DNA from: Ceratopteris richardii
Taxonomy: Eukaryota; Streptophyta; Polypodiopsida; Polypodiales; Pteridaceae
Length of the DNA stretch: 64,000 nt
Direction of reading: 5' to 3'
Assembly (NCBI GenBank): GCA_020310875.1
Contig: CM035423.1
Location: 135,059,696-135,123,695 of the forward strand
The position numbers were made by a program, and so were the translations under genes. The notes under the pieces were generated by a model, which worked only from the letters and a program-made list of their open reading frames with translations, had not been told where the DNA came from and searched no databases. Below, piece by piece: positions 11,201-21,326 of this stretch; the first letter of the stretch is position 1; every line of letters starts with the position of its first letter.

Positions 11201-11722
11201 CAGTATGCTAGGCCTCAACAAACCTACCAACCCTACCAAAACCAACAAAGGCCTCAGCCTGTGCTAGCACAACAACCCCCAGCTCCAGCTAATGTGATCC
11301 CTGTAAAGTATGCCGCTGCAGAAGAAAACCTGAATAGAGCTATAGTTCCCGTAACACCATTGCTTTCAGAAAGTGATCCCAGTGACCATAGCTTTGACTC
11401 TACACATGTCGATAGTCCCCATGCTTACTACATGCAATCTCCTGAACATGGTGAGTCTTACTATAGTGAAGAGCCAAATGAACCTAGTTGGGAGTCAGAA
11501 TACACAAACGTCATGTATGCAAACCCCAACCCTAGACCTCAACCTAGGCAAGTAAGACCCCCATTCCCCAAAGGATCATGCTACAGATGTCAGGGGGATC
11601 ACCTCATTCGTGATTGTCCCTTGCCTCCACCTACACAACCCCAGTCAGTGACGATTTAGGGTTTTTGCCAAGAGTGTGGAAAGGATCATCTCTTACGAGA
11701 CTGCCCCAAGAATCCTAATAAT
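11201..11722 (+). CDS. Gag-pol linker of element C, in frame, with zinc knuckles
   Basis: This is the same frame as gag and pol. It is open from 11201 to the TAG at 11657 and again to 11722. It encodes a Tyr/Pro/Glu-rich stretch, then knuckles CYRCQGDHLIRDC (about 11580-11620) and CQECGKDHLLRDC (about 11672-11710), the second lying after the stop. Element D has the same two knuckles in the same order, so this is real coding sequence and both TAGs are likely decay or read-through sites. Confidence 0.75.
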
Positions 11723-14700
11723 ATGCCAAAAATTACTCCTATTAACGTTATTGGGTTAGTGGCAGATTCCACAGGAAGTGTCACTTCCACTACACCCGTG
11801 CAAGTGATCACTAGAGCTCAAGCATTGCAGCAAAACCCAGGGGTAAACCAGGAGAAGAGCCCAGATGTTAGTGAAACAGAGAGCATGACAAAAAAGAGGA
11901 CTAGAGCTTGGAGAGATAGCCGGGAAAGAATGAAACGGCAATGGGCAAAAAAGATGAGTGAACTCGAGGAAAGCCTCAGAGAAACAAAGGCCAGGATAAC
12001 TGAACTCACATCTCAAACTCCCTCTCACATTACCCCACTTCCACCATTCCCAACTCCATCCGACCCGCCACCTTCCAACCCACCTCAACTAATTCCACCA
12101 CCCCATAGAGTAGGATCGGTCCTAGCAGATCCCACTCCCGAAGACCTTAATATGATGCTTAAAGCATATCAGGCCAGAATCCAAGAAGGGCCAAACGTAA
12201 CTGATCATGAAAAGTGTTACCCAAGAGCAGAACTAGAGTTAGAACGAACCAAAATTTGTGCTAAGATGGTGGAATTGGCTCAGACCATGTTTGAGGCCAG
12301 TCGCCTATTTAACATCTCTACTTCAGCGAAGACACAGTTGCACTTTGATGGACTGTTAGAAAGAATAGAGAAGCTGATTGCACAATCAGAAAAGGAACCC
12401 GCCTCTCAACACAAGGACAAGGCAAGTGAAAGATTAAGCATTCCTGCTCAGGAAGCCTATGTGCCTAACTCTACGGAGCCAGACACATCTTCTTCTATGA
12501 ATCGGTTCACACCAGAATTCCTACGCGAGATTCAAGAAGACAAATGGGCTAAAGAGAGTGAAGTCCCTCCTCCTATTGAACTCGTGGATGATGCACGCGA
12601 CCAATTCCCACAAGACATCCCATCCATTTATGAGGAGCAGGAGAGCACCCACTCTCAGGACAGACTAGACTTTGAGTCTAACTCTCTACAAGAATTACCC
12701 CACTTCACAGGCCCATGGGAAGCTAAGTCTACTTGTATGAGAGCACCCACGGTCATGGTACGAAATGAGGACTCAGTCTTACCTAGGAACACAGAGGTAG
12801 TGAAAAACACTAAAGTGCAGTGCAATCTCAAGTTAGAAGAGCTACTCAAGGTTAGACCTGAATTATGGAAACATGTAGCCAATCAAGTGCCCGAGATAGC
12901 AAAACCTCGTTCCCAGGTAGGATCACATAGAACAGTGCCAGAGATACCCTTGGATAAGATAGGAGATATGTGTGAAGGTGAAGAAGGGAACACCTATCTT
13001 CCCATTACCTACCAGGAGTACACCACCAAGGCAATTTTGGACTCAGGTGCAGGAGTTGCAATTGCCACCACTTCCCTATGGAAGCGTTGGGGCAAGCCAG
13101 CACTCAGGCCAACGAGAATGAAATTGCAGATGGCCGATGGTTATATTGAGAGACCCTTAGGATTGCTAGAAGGAATAACTCTCACCACCTGTGGTGTCGA
13201 GTTTGAGCATACATTTGCTATATGTGACTTCAACAAAAATCATGCCTATGAGATGATTTTGGGAAGACCATTTATGCGACAGTTGCAAGTGGTACAGGAC
13301 TGGGGAACCAACTCCTTGTATTTGCAGCACTTAGGTGTTACGACCAAAGTCAATCTCAAGGATTACTCTCATAGAGACGTCCCTCCCATCCAATGGAACC
13401 CCATCCATAGAGCCAAAGATGATACGGAATCCGTGCATTCCCTAGGATCAGGATCCCCATGGATGCATGAAGACACTCACTTATGGATGTGTAAGGTAGC
13501 AGTAGAAGAAGAGAAGAGAGAAAAAGCCAGGGAGATAGGTGCAAAAGAAACCCATAGATCAATCCAAGACCCAGCCTATGCACCTGTAGTTTTTCCAGAC
13601 GAAGAATTCGAACCTCACGGCTGGGCAGAAATTCTAGCAACCATGGATGTAGCCATCAATGAGGAACAATGGACACCTCACTGTGATGAGGATGGCTATG
13701 ACATTTCAGTCTTCTCCATAGAGCCAATCATGGGAGAGGCAGTTCTAGAGGAATGCGAACCTAGCCCTGATGCATTTGAGGATGCAAGTGACTCCGATCT
13801 AGAGTCAATCATTATGGACCCACCATTTGCATCAGATGAAGAATACTTCCATGAAGTAGAATTTCAACCCCAGAGGCATGGAGAGCTTACAAATGAGGTA
13901 AGATTAGCCACACATGTGACCCCGAAGGAAGAAGGAAAGAAACGAAAGAAGAGAGAAGTCTCACCAGAGGAGGAAGAATCTTTGTTTGAGGTCCCAGAAA
14001 ATTTTAAGAAGTATGAGATAGACGACAAGAGAGTCATGATAAGAATGCCTAAACGAGAGGCACAATCAGGAGAGGCCTATGATAACAAAGAAACCACCAA
14101 GAAAATAGTAGTGGCCCTAGAAGAAGGAGAGGAGAGATGCACGTACATAGGCCATGACCTAACAGAAGAAGAAGAGCATGCGTTAATAGCCTTGCTAAGA
14201 GAATACAAAGATGTATTTGCTTGGAGTTACAAGGATTTGAAAGGTGTTGACCCTGACATATGCTCACACACTATCCCCATGACCTCATATGCTAAACCCT
14301 CTAAGCAAAAGCCCTATACATATAACGATAATTACGCTGCCAAGATCAAAGAGGAGATAGATAGACTGGTTGAAGCTGGATTTATCTATGAAATTGAGCA
14401 CACTGAGTGGGTATCCCCCATCGTAGTGGTGCCCAAGAAGAATGGCAAGCTGCGTGTATGCATTAATTTGAAGAAGGTCAATGCAGCCACAATTCGAGAT
14501 AACTATCCGCTTCCTATCACAGAGCATCTCTTAGAAAGAGTAGCAGGCAAGGAAGTGTACAACTTCCTCGATGGATTTTCAGGCTACAATCAAGTAGCCA
14601 TAGCTCCAGAAGATCAGCATAAGACAGCTTTTGCCACAGAGTGGGGTATATTTGCCTTTCGTGTAATGCCATTTGGGCTTACCAATGCACCAGCTACCTT

Positions 14701-17700
14701 CCCAAGGCTGATGTGCCATGTGTTTAAGGAGTTCCTGAGGAAGAATTTAGAAGTCTATGTTGATGATCTTTGTGCTCATTCCAACATTAGACAAACCCAT
14801 ATTCCTGAACTCAGACAAATCTTTGACAAATGTAGAGAATATCAAGTCTGCCTGAACCCAGAAAAGTGCGTCTTTATGGTCAGGCAAGGCAAGATTCTAG
14901 GACACATCGTGTCAAAGAATGGCATATCCACTGATGAAGAGAAAGTGAGAGCCATAGCAGAGCTACCTAGGCCAAGGAATGTCAAGGAAGTACAAGCTTT
15001 CATGGGACATTGTGGTTACTACCGCCGGTTCATTCACATGTATGCTGTCATTGCAAAGCCCATGTACGGACTTCTGACTAACTTTGAATGGACTGATGAA
15101 TGTGAGAATTCCTTCCAAGAGCTTAAACGAAGATTATGTTCAGCACCAATCTTGACCACACCAGATTGGAACAAGCCATTCCATGTTCATGTGGATGCAT
15201 CCAATTTTGCTATTGGGTGTGTACTCGCGCAACCTACTGGTGAAGGTAATATGGATCTTCCAATTGCCTACGCTAGTAGACAATTGAATGCAGCTGAACG
15301 AAATTACACCACTACTGAGAGAGAAGGCTTAGGCATGATATATGCAGTTAAGAAATTTAGACACTATTTGCTTGCAAATAAGTTTAAATTTTTTACTGAT
15401 CATGAGGCATTGCTATACCTCGTAAACAAACCATGCAATACAGGTAGATTAGTAAGATGGTTTCTATTACTAATGGAATATGACTTTGAGGTAGTGGTGA
15501 GAAAAGGGAGGACTCATTTGAGAGCAGATCACCTTTCTAGGCTCACATCGGGAGAAGCCCCACGAGGAGTGTCAGATGACCTTCCTGATGCTTACTTGTT
15601 TAATTTGGAAGTGGTGCCGCAGTGGGCTAAGCCATTGGTACCAGTGTTGACATACGGACCTAACCATCCAGTAATAAACACGCATGATAGAGAGGTAGTA
15701 AAAGCCCAAAAGTATCACATCATGGCAGGAAGTATGTACAAGCACACAGATCAAGGAATCTTGGCTTGTTGTGTAGAAGAGGACGAGTATGCGAAGTGGT
15801 TGCAATTAGCACATGTAGGTGCATTAGAGCAACACTACTCAAAACAACGAACCCTACAGACACTAAGGAGACTCGGAGTGCACTGGCCAACTATGGAAGC
15901 GGATGTCCAAAGGTTGTGCAAAGAATGCCCAATCTGTAGCACTAAACGACCTATGGAACATGCCACTCTTTATCAAGTGTCCATAGTGCCAGATTGGAGT
16001 GAACCACTAGTATCCTTCCTGAGGACGAAAACATTCCCTCCAGACATGACTCTGGCTAGGAAAAGGAGTTTAGAACAGGAAGCCCAGGATTACTCTCTCA
16101 TTGGCGATAATCTATACAAACGTGGTAAAGATGGTTACTTGAGACTATGTGTCCATGAGAGTGAGTATCTCAAGATCTTGGAAACTGCTCACCAAGGTGT
16201 AGCAGGAGGACACTTTGGACCAGATCGGGTGATCAAGGCAATACTATTTGCAGGCTTCTGGTGGCCGACCCTTCACATGGATGCACATACCTATGTGAAA
16301 CGATGTGATGTCTGTCAGAGAACTCAGTATCCTATACGTAAAGATGAGATGCCACTGAAACCTATGATGGGTGGACGTGCATTCTCTAAGTGGGGAATAG
16401 ACTTTGTAGGTCCTATTAATCCCCCAGCTAAGGGTTCCCATGCAGAATATATCATTGTTGCGACAGACTATCTAACAAAGTGGGTAGAGGTAAAAGCCGC
16501 AACAAAGAACGATGATCAAACAACAACTAAGTTTTTATTTGAGAATGTGTTCACTAGATACGGGCTACCTATAGAGCTAGTCAGTGATAGAGGCACTCAC
16601 TTCTTGAATGAAGTTATTGAAAATCTGCTCCAAGAATTCTTGGTAGTTCATAAGAAGTCTGCCCCCTATCACCCTCAAGCAAATGGCCACGCTGAGAGCA
16701 CCAACAAGATTCTGTGCAATGTGTTGACGAAATTAGTGAACAATAAACGCTCTGATTGGGACAAACAGCTACACCATGCTGTTTGGGCATACCGAGTTGC
16801 CTACAAAATGGTACTCCAAGCCACCCCCTTTCAGATGGTGTTTGGCCAAAATGCAGTGCTACCATTAGACTTCTTAATACCAACACTGAAAGTAGCACAA
16901 GAGCATAAATGGACGGGTCATGAACTCTCCTCTAGACTATTTGACCTTGAACGATTAGGAGAAACAAGACTGAGGGCGGCTGCAGGGATATATGCAGCTA
17001 AGAAACGACAGAAGGCATACTTTGATGCCCATGTGAAGGATAAGGGCTTGAAAGCAGGAGATCTAGTTTTAGTCTACACACTGAAACAACACGCAAGGAA
17101 GCTAGAAAAGAGAGGCTACGGACCTATGATCATCAATAGGATCTCCACGAGTGGAGCAGTACAACTAGCCACTTTAGAGGGTGTTGTTCTCCCAAACTAT
17201 ATTAGCGGATGCAGAGTCAAGTTGTATCAGGAACCCCTCACGGAGGAAATGCTAAGTCGACTCAATACTGCTAAGCAACGTAAAGAGGAGGAAAAACGAA
17301 TTCGAGAAGAAGCTCAAGCAGAAGCCCTAGAGCGCATACAGAGAATGAAATTAAGAAGACAAGGTAGAGAGCAACCTGTACCAGATGCATATGCAGATCA
17401 AGGATATCATGTGGCTATGTGTGAAGTTTCAGGTGTTAGCTCACATAGGATAACTGATCGACGTCCTTTCATAACCTTAGATATAGGGCAAGGAAAGAGT
17501 GCAAGGACTGTAAGAGCCTTGATTGACTCAGGTGCAGCCACTAGTGCTGTTAAATTGTCTCACTGTCAAGAGTTGCAATTAACTGTCAATCCTGTGGAAG
17601 TATATCTCATAGGATTGGGAGGCGTGGAAACCCCTTGCATGGGCGAGGTGGAACTTTTGCTCTATATTCATGATGAGGCAATGACAGTTAAAGTACTAGT

Positions 17701-18046
17701 GTGTCAAGATGAGGACCTCACTGAACCCCTTGTCTTGGGTCAAGACTGGATCTATGACCAAGCAGTCAACTTGAACCTAAGAAGTGGACTTCTTCAGGTA
17801 TGGGTCAATCGTAGTCGAATTACAGTAGAGTTAGATAATGGAGCACTCAAGGAACTAGGAAAGGCACACACTCCTGGTCCTTCCAGGAGTACACATGAAG
17901 ATGACCATGCTGTTCTTGTCCAAAACTATGTGTTGCAGAGGAATTATGGTTGCAAAAAAGGAGTCAGGGATGCAACGGAATTCCCTTCTTTTCCAAAGGC
18001 CAGAGGGAGGCAGCAACCAAAGGTGGATCAAAAGCAGAAGAAGTAG
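11723..18046 (+). CDS. pol: Pol polyprotein of element C
   Basis: It is a 2107-codon ORF. Retropepsin 1 has DSG at residues 440-442 and an ILGRPFM block after it. RT spans about 870-1060 with YVDD at 1012-1015, and RNase H begins near D1158. Two H2C2 zinc modules follow: H1364, H1371, C1402, C1405, then H1490, H1497, C1528, C1531. The integrase core has D1560, D1622 and E1658 (DX61DX35E). A second retropepsin-like domain has DSG at 1935-1937 and VLGQDW downstream. The N-terminal 400 residues are charged and partly coiled. All catalytic residues I could check are present. The start shown is the first ATG after a TAG; translation may begin in gag. Confidence 0.93.
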   Translation: MPKITPINVIGLVADSTGSVTSTTPVQVITRAQALQQNPGVNQEKSPDVSETESMTKKRTRAWRDSRERMKRQWAKKMSELEESLRETKARITELTSQTPSHITPLPPFPTPSDPPPSNPPQLIPPPHRVGSVLADPTPEDLNMMLKAYQARIQEGPNVTDHEKCYPRAELELERTKICAKMVELAQTMFEASRLFNISTSAKTQLHFDGLLERIEKLIAQSEKEPASQHKDKASERLSIPAQEAYVPNSTEPDTSSSMNRFTPEFLREIQEDKWAKESEVPPPIELVDDARDQFPQDIPSIYEEQESTHSQDRLDFESNSLQELPHFTGPWEAKSTCMRAPTVMVRNEDSVLPRNTEVVKNTKVQCNLKLEELLKVRPELWKHVANQVPEIAKPRSQVGSHRTVPEIPLDKIGDMCEGEEGNTYLPITYQEYTTKAILDSGAGVAIATTSLWKRWGKPALRPTRMKLQMADGYIERPLGLLEGITLTTCGVEFEHTFAICDFNKNHAYEMILGRPFMRQLQVVQDWGTNSLYLQHLGVTTKVNLKDYSHRDVPPIQWNPIHRAKDDTESVHSLGSGSPWMHEDTHLWMCKVAVEEEKREKAREIGAKETHRSIQDPAYAPVVFPDEEFEPHGWAEILATMDVAINEEQWTPHCDEDGYDISVFSIEPIMGEAVLEECEPSPDAFEDASDSDLESIIMDPPFASDEEYFHEVEFQPQRHGELTNEVRLATHVTPKEEGKKRKKREVSPEEEESLFEVPENFKKYEIDDKRVMIRMPKREAQSGEAYDNKETTKKIVVALEEGEERCTYIGHDLTEEEEHALIALLREYKDVFAWSYKDLKGVDPDICSHTIPMTSYAKPSKQKPYTYNDNYAAKIKEEIDRLVEAGFIYEIEHTEWVSPIVVVPKKNGKLRVCINLKKVNAATIRDNYPLPITEHLLERVAGKEVYNFLDGFSGYNQVAIAPEDQHKTAFATEWGIFAFRVMPFGLTNAPATFPRLMCHVFKEFLRKNLEVYVDDLCAHSNIRQTHIPELRQIFDKCREYQVCLNPEKCVFMVRQGKILGHIVSKNGISTDEEKVRAIAELPRPRNVKEVQAFMGHCGYYRRFIHMYAVIAKPMYGLLTNFEWTDECENSFQELKRRLCSAPILTTPDWNKPFHVHVDASNFAIGCVLAQPTGEGNMDLPIAYASRQLNAAERNYTTTEREGLGMIYAVKKFRHYLLANKFKFFTDHEALLYLVNKPCNTGRLVRWFLLLMEYDFEVVVRKGRTHLRADHLSRLTSGEAPRGVSDDLPDAYLFNLEVVPQWAKPLVPVLTYGPNHPVINTHDREVVKAQKYHIMAGSMYKHTDQGILACCVEEDEYAKWLQLAHVGALEQHYSKQRTLQTLRRLGVHWPTMEADVQRLCKECPICSTKRPMEHATLYQVSIVPDWSEPLVSFLRTKTFPPDMTLARKRSLEQEAQDYSLIGDNLYKRGKDGYLRLCVHESEYLKILETAHQGVAGGHFGPDRVIKAILFAGFWWPTLHMDAHTYVKRCDVCQRTQYPIRKDEMPLKPMMGGRAFSKWGIDFVGPINPPAKGSHAEYIIVATDYLTKWVEVKAATKNDDQTTTKFLFENVFTRYGLPIELVSDRGTHFLNEVIENLLQEFLVVHKKSAPYHPQANGHAESTNKILCNVLTKLVNNKRSDWDKQLHHAVWAYRVAYKMVLQATPFQMVFGQNAVLPLDFLIPTLKVAQEHKWTGHELSSRLFDLERLGETRLRAAAGIYAAKKRQKAYFDAHVKDKGLKAGDLVLVYTLKQHARKLEKRGYGPMIINRISTSGAVQLATLEGVVLPNYISGCRVKLYQEPLTEEMLSRLNTAKQRKEEEKRIREEAQAEALERIQRMKLRRQGREQPVPDAYADQGYHVAMCEVSGVSSHRITDRRPFITLDIGQGKSARTVRALIDSGAATSAVKLSHCQELQLTVNPVEVYLIGLGGVETPCMGEVELLLYIHDEAMTVKVLVCQDEDLTEPLVLGQDWIYDQAVNLNLRSGLLQVWVNRSRITVELDNGALKELGKAHTPGPSRSTHEDDHAVLVQNYVLQRNYGCKKGVRDATEFPSFPKARGRQQPKVDQKQKK

Positions 18047-18598
18047 AGCACTACCTATGTCGGAGATCAAAAGTACCTGCGCAGCAAAACGTCTCAGCTA
18101 TTGAAACAAGTGTGGGTGCGGAAAGGCGAACACCCGGTTGCACTCAAGCCAACCACACGGGCAAAGCCTCTTATTAGTAACCAACAACACGACACTAATA
18201 AGACGTCTTTCAGAAGTTCTTCTGCTAACGTGAAGTCTATTTGGGTGCCCAAGAACTCGATGAAGGCCAGCCCACAATCAAGACAAATTTGGGTGCCTAA
18301 GGCTTGCTTGCGGGCTCAAATAACCCCACACAATTCACATCATACACGACAGGGTTCACTCGCTCAAGCAGCCGCCACCCACTCTTGTCTGATACACTCG
18401 AACACACTGCCACCTAGAAGCACGCACAGACTCACTCGTAGAGGTGTCCCTAAACAACCCCCTTTTTCAAGTAAATACCCTATCACACTCTCCAGAGCCT
18501 CCACAAAGTCAAACTCAAAACCTATCCATTGCATTTGGCAACCTAAAACTTGTAATAAACCCCCGGACCCCAATTGTAAATCCATGTCCACCTACTAA
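18047..18598 (+). CDS. In-frame extension of pol with repeated IWVPK-like motif
   Basis: After the TAG at 18044 the pol frame stays open to TAA at 18596; the first ATG is at 18101. The product is basic and Ser/Thr/Pro-rich, and carries four spaced copies of a QVWVRK / SIWVPK / QIWVPK / CIWQPK motif. No domain is recognised. It may be the true C-terminus of pol, cut off by a nonsense change, or a separate short ORF. Confidence 0.45.
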   Translation, partial: STTYVGDQKYLRSKTSQLLKQVWVRKGEHPVALKPTTRAKPLISNQQHDTNKTSFRSSSANVKSIWVPKNSMKASPQSRQIWVPKACLRAQITPHNSHHTRQGSLAQAAATHSCLIHSNTLPPRSTHRLTRRGVPKQPPFSSKYPITLSRASTKSNSKPIHCIWQPKTCNKPPDPNCKSMSTY

Positions 18599-18809
18599 CT
18601 ACTTCACTCTCACATCACATCATTCTGCTTAGCTCGTAGGTCTACCCAATTTCTAACTACACACACTAGCACCGAGCACTTATTAACCCCTAACCTCTCC
18701 CAAACTTTAGGTTAATGTTGTAACAGGGGACACCGTGTCATTTTTGTGTCCATTGCAATGTTAACATTTATTCATATATTCTCACAGAACCAGCTGCGAA
18801 GTTTTCAAC
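18599..18809 (+). other. Spacer between pol and ORF3
   Basis: There are about 210 bp without an ORF. It is C-rich at first, then T-rich around 18730-18780 just before the ORF3 ATG. No splice acceptor is proven, but a pyrimidine-rich stretch ending in ACAG near 18786 would fit one, which could make a subgenomic RNA for ORF3. Confidence 0.3.
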
Positions 18810-21326
18810 ATGGCTGAGGCAGCAGGAACTAGCTCTCACACAGAAACAAGCCCGCAAGTGGTGGACTTAGACAGTTTACCCGTTTTGCCTGAGACAAATG
18901 AAAGACCAGAAGAATTGCGGGCAATCAAAATCATACCTATTGCGGACCCTCCGCGTGGCCACACCATGCCCGTAGGAAAGACTTCCCACTGGTTTACTGA
19001 AGTGGCAGGACCCTTGGGTGAGGGAACATACTTATGGGAATCAGAGTTGGACTTCAATGGGAAGCAAGGCAGATACCATTTCTTTACAAGAGAATTCGAG
19101 AAATTACAAAATGCAGAAGGTCTACGTTCGATATGGGCAAAGGCAGGATTGGATGCATATTTCAGCGCACGGCTCCCAAAGCCTGACTTCATGCGATGCT
19201 ACTATCTCATCAACACCTTGACTCCAAACCAGAACCCAAAAGGTGCAAGCTCATTTGTGATTCCATCTCTGACAAAGGGGAATGAGCTCAAGAGATTCAG
19301 GCTATCAAACAACTTGGTGAGAGAGGCTCTAGATATGCGCGGAATGCATATTCCTACAGAGAAGGAAACCCTAGTACCGGATTACATGAAGAATCGAAGT
19401 CTCACCAAACTCAAGGACATGGTGTCCATGACGCCTAATATTGCAATACACCTTCGCATGTGCATGCAACACTTTGCTTTTCCTGCACAAGATAGATTCA
19501 CCATGCCGCCCAAAAAGATTTGGTTTAGTTTGTATCTGGCAGAGACACAGAGCCTCACCATCAACTTACCCCACTGGATAATTGATCAGATACACCTAGC
19601 TCACAAACGATGGCCGCGGAAACAGGTCTTATATGGTTGCTGTGCTCTGACGAGAATCATTTATAGGTGTTTGGCTTATGACATCCCTATTCAACGGGCC
19701 CTAATGTGGAATCGTGTAGAGCAGTTTAGAGGCAGGACATCCACTGGACCCCCTTCTAAGAAGATGAGAGGCACTGTCCAAGTCCCATGTGCTCAACCAC
19801 GTGGAGCCACCCTAACACCAGACGTCACCCCTCCACCCCGAAGAGTCCGACCATTCACACTCCGACTTCCAAGACGCAGCATCAATGGTTCTACCTTGAT
19901 ATTCCCTCCCATCCCAACCGATCTTGAATTTCCTAGTGGTGCACCTTTGGAAGAACTCACGAATGAAGATTTCGAACAATTATTACAAGATGTAGAGCTG
20001 GAGGCAGAAGAGGCACAACAAGTGGAGAATGTGCAAACACAGGCAACAACCTCCCAAGCACCTGTCACCACAGTTGAAGTGGATGAAGAGGATGATGAAG
20101 ATGAAGAACAGGAGGAAGATGAGGAGGATTATGATCAAGAGCATCAAGATGAGCAACAAGAAGTGCCAGAACTTGTAGGTGCACCAGCATATACAGCTCA
20201 ACTACAAAGGTTATACGACACAATCAAAGCAGTACAAGAAAGGCATCAACTCTCTCTTGTGTCAGGTCAAGCTTTGATGCAAGAAATGCTATCAGATGAT
20301 GGGGTGGATCAACATTTCATTGACACTCTCAAATTAGTGTCAGAATCTTTAGGAGTTCCGGAGGCTGTCCACACTGCAGTTCGCCAGTCCGTGAGGTATG
20401 ACAAACGCAGAGTTGACACATTACCACGCGCAGGTAAGACTATCAGGATACCCGTCACAGAACAAGAAGTACCCATTGAAACCACAGCTACCCCCACAAC
20501 CACCACTGACCTCTCTGCTGAAACCTTCGTTCAGACATCACCCATCTCACCCCAGCATCCTCCATCACCACCTTCTCCACCCCCACCACCACCTCCCACC
20601 ATAGAAGAAACGACAATCATCACCTCTACCTCCACTTATAACCCATCCTCATTCACATCATTCTCATTTCAAGAACCCACCTCACAAGAAACCCTCTTCT
20701 CATTCGTCACCAATCCCTTGTACACTTCAACCCTTCTATCCTCCGAACCCATAACTGGCTATCCCATAATTCCAAGTGTGGTTGGAAACCCGGCACCCAC
20801 CGAAGGCACCCTGTGTTTCCCATCCTATCCCCCAATACGGGTACCTCCATTCCATGACCCTCACTTCCCATCTGGCCCCTACACCTCTTTCAACCTGACC
20901 GCACCACCCCAATACCCGTCCTTTGTGGAGCAGTTCATCCGCTCTCCAATGTTTCAGAGGCACATTTCTCCGATGTTCGCAACGACATCAATTTACACGA
21001 ACACCACACTCACTTCACCTACCATACCCACCTACATGGTTGCCCCTGTACACACCACCTTGTCTGACCCAATGGACATTTCACCAACCACAGCACCTCT
21101 CCCCACGATTCCACCATCTTCCCCTCCCTTACGCCCCACCTCACCACTCACATCATTGGCACACACAGCATTCACTACCCCCCTACCCAATCCCACCTCC
21201 CCTGCAATTCAAACTTTTCCCCTTGCATCTCATAATGTAAATAGCACGTTCAACACATTACTTCAGTGTACACATCAACTACAACAAGAATACCATCAAT
21301 TGGAAGAACGCACTGCTGCCCTCTAG
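18810..21326 (+). CDS. ORF3 of element C, N-terminal part, function unknown
   Basis: The 838 residues end at a TAG, after which the same frame stays open to 23120. Residues about 60-310 form a globular, Trp/Tyr/Cys-containing region resembling in character the putative plant transposon protein domain found in ORFs after pol in Athila-type elements; this is a weak match by eye. A Glu/Asp stretch lies at about 425-455, a long Pro/Thr/Ser-rich stretch at about 580-810, and the start of a coiled coil at about 815-838. No signal peptide or membrane segment is visible, so an envelope role is not supported. Confidence 0.8.
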   Translation: MAEAAGTSSHTETSPQVVDLDSLPVLPETNERPEELRAIKIIPIADPPRGHTMPVGKTSHWFTEVAGPLGEGTYLWESELDFNGKQGRYHFFTREFEKLQNAEGLRSIWAKAGLDAYFSARLPKPDFMRCYYLINTLTPNQNPKGASSFVIPSLTKGNELKRFRLSNNLVREALDMRGMHIPTEKETLVPDYMKNRSLTKLKDMVSMTPNIAIHLRMCMQHFAFPAQDRFTMPPKKIWFSLYLAETQSLTINLPHWIIDQIHLAHKRWPRKQVLYGCCALTRIIYRCLAYDIPIQRALMWNRVEQFRGRTSTGPPSKKMRGTVQVPCAQPRGATLTPDVTPPPRRVRPFTLRLPRRSINGSTLIFPPIPTDLEFPSGAPLEELTNEDFEQLLQDVELEAEEAQQVENVQTQATTSQAPVTTVEVDEEDDEDEEQEEDEEDYDQEHQDEQQEVPELVGAPAYTAQLQRLYDTIKAVQERHQLSLVSGQALMQEMLSDDGVDQHFIDTLKLVSESLGVPEAVHTAVRQSVRYDKRRVDTLPRAGKTIRIPVTEQEVPIETTATPTTTTDLSAETFVQTSPISPQHPPSPPSPPPPPPPTIEETTIITSTSTYNPSSFTSFSFQEPTSQETLFSFVTNPLYTSTLLSSEPITGYPIIPSVVGNPAPTEGTLCFPSYPPIRVPPFHDPHFPSGPYTSFNLTAPPQYPSFVEQFIRSPMFQRHISPMFATTSIYTNTTLTSPTIPTYMVAPVHTTLSDPMDISPTTAPLPTIPPSSPPLRPTSPLTSLAHTAFTTPLPNPTSPAIQTFPLASHNVNSTFNTLLQCTHQLQQEYHQLEERTAAL

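Noticed and set aside
11756-12088. Antisense ORFs within C pol, for example 110 codons at 12088-11756 and 94 codons at 13640-13356.
   Set aside because: They are shadows of the intact sense frame; they show no domains and lie opposite codon-biased pol.
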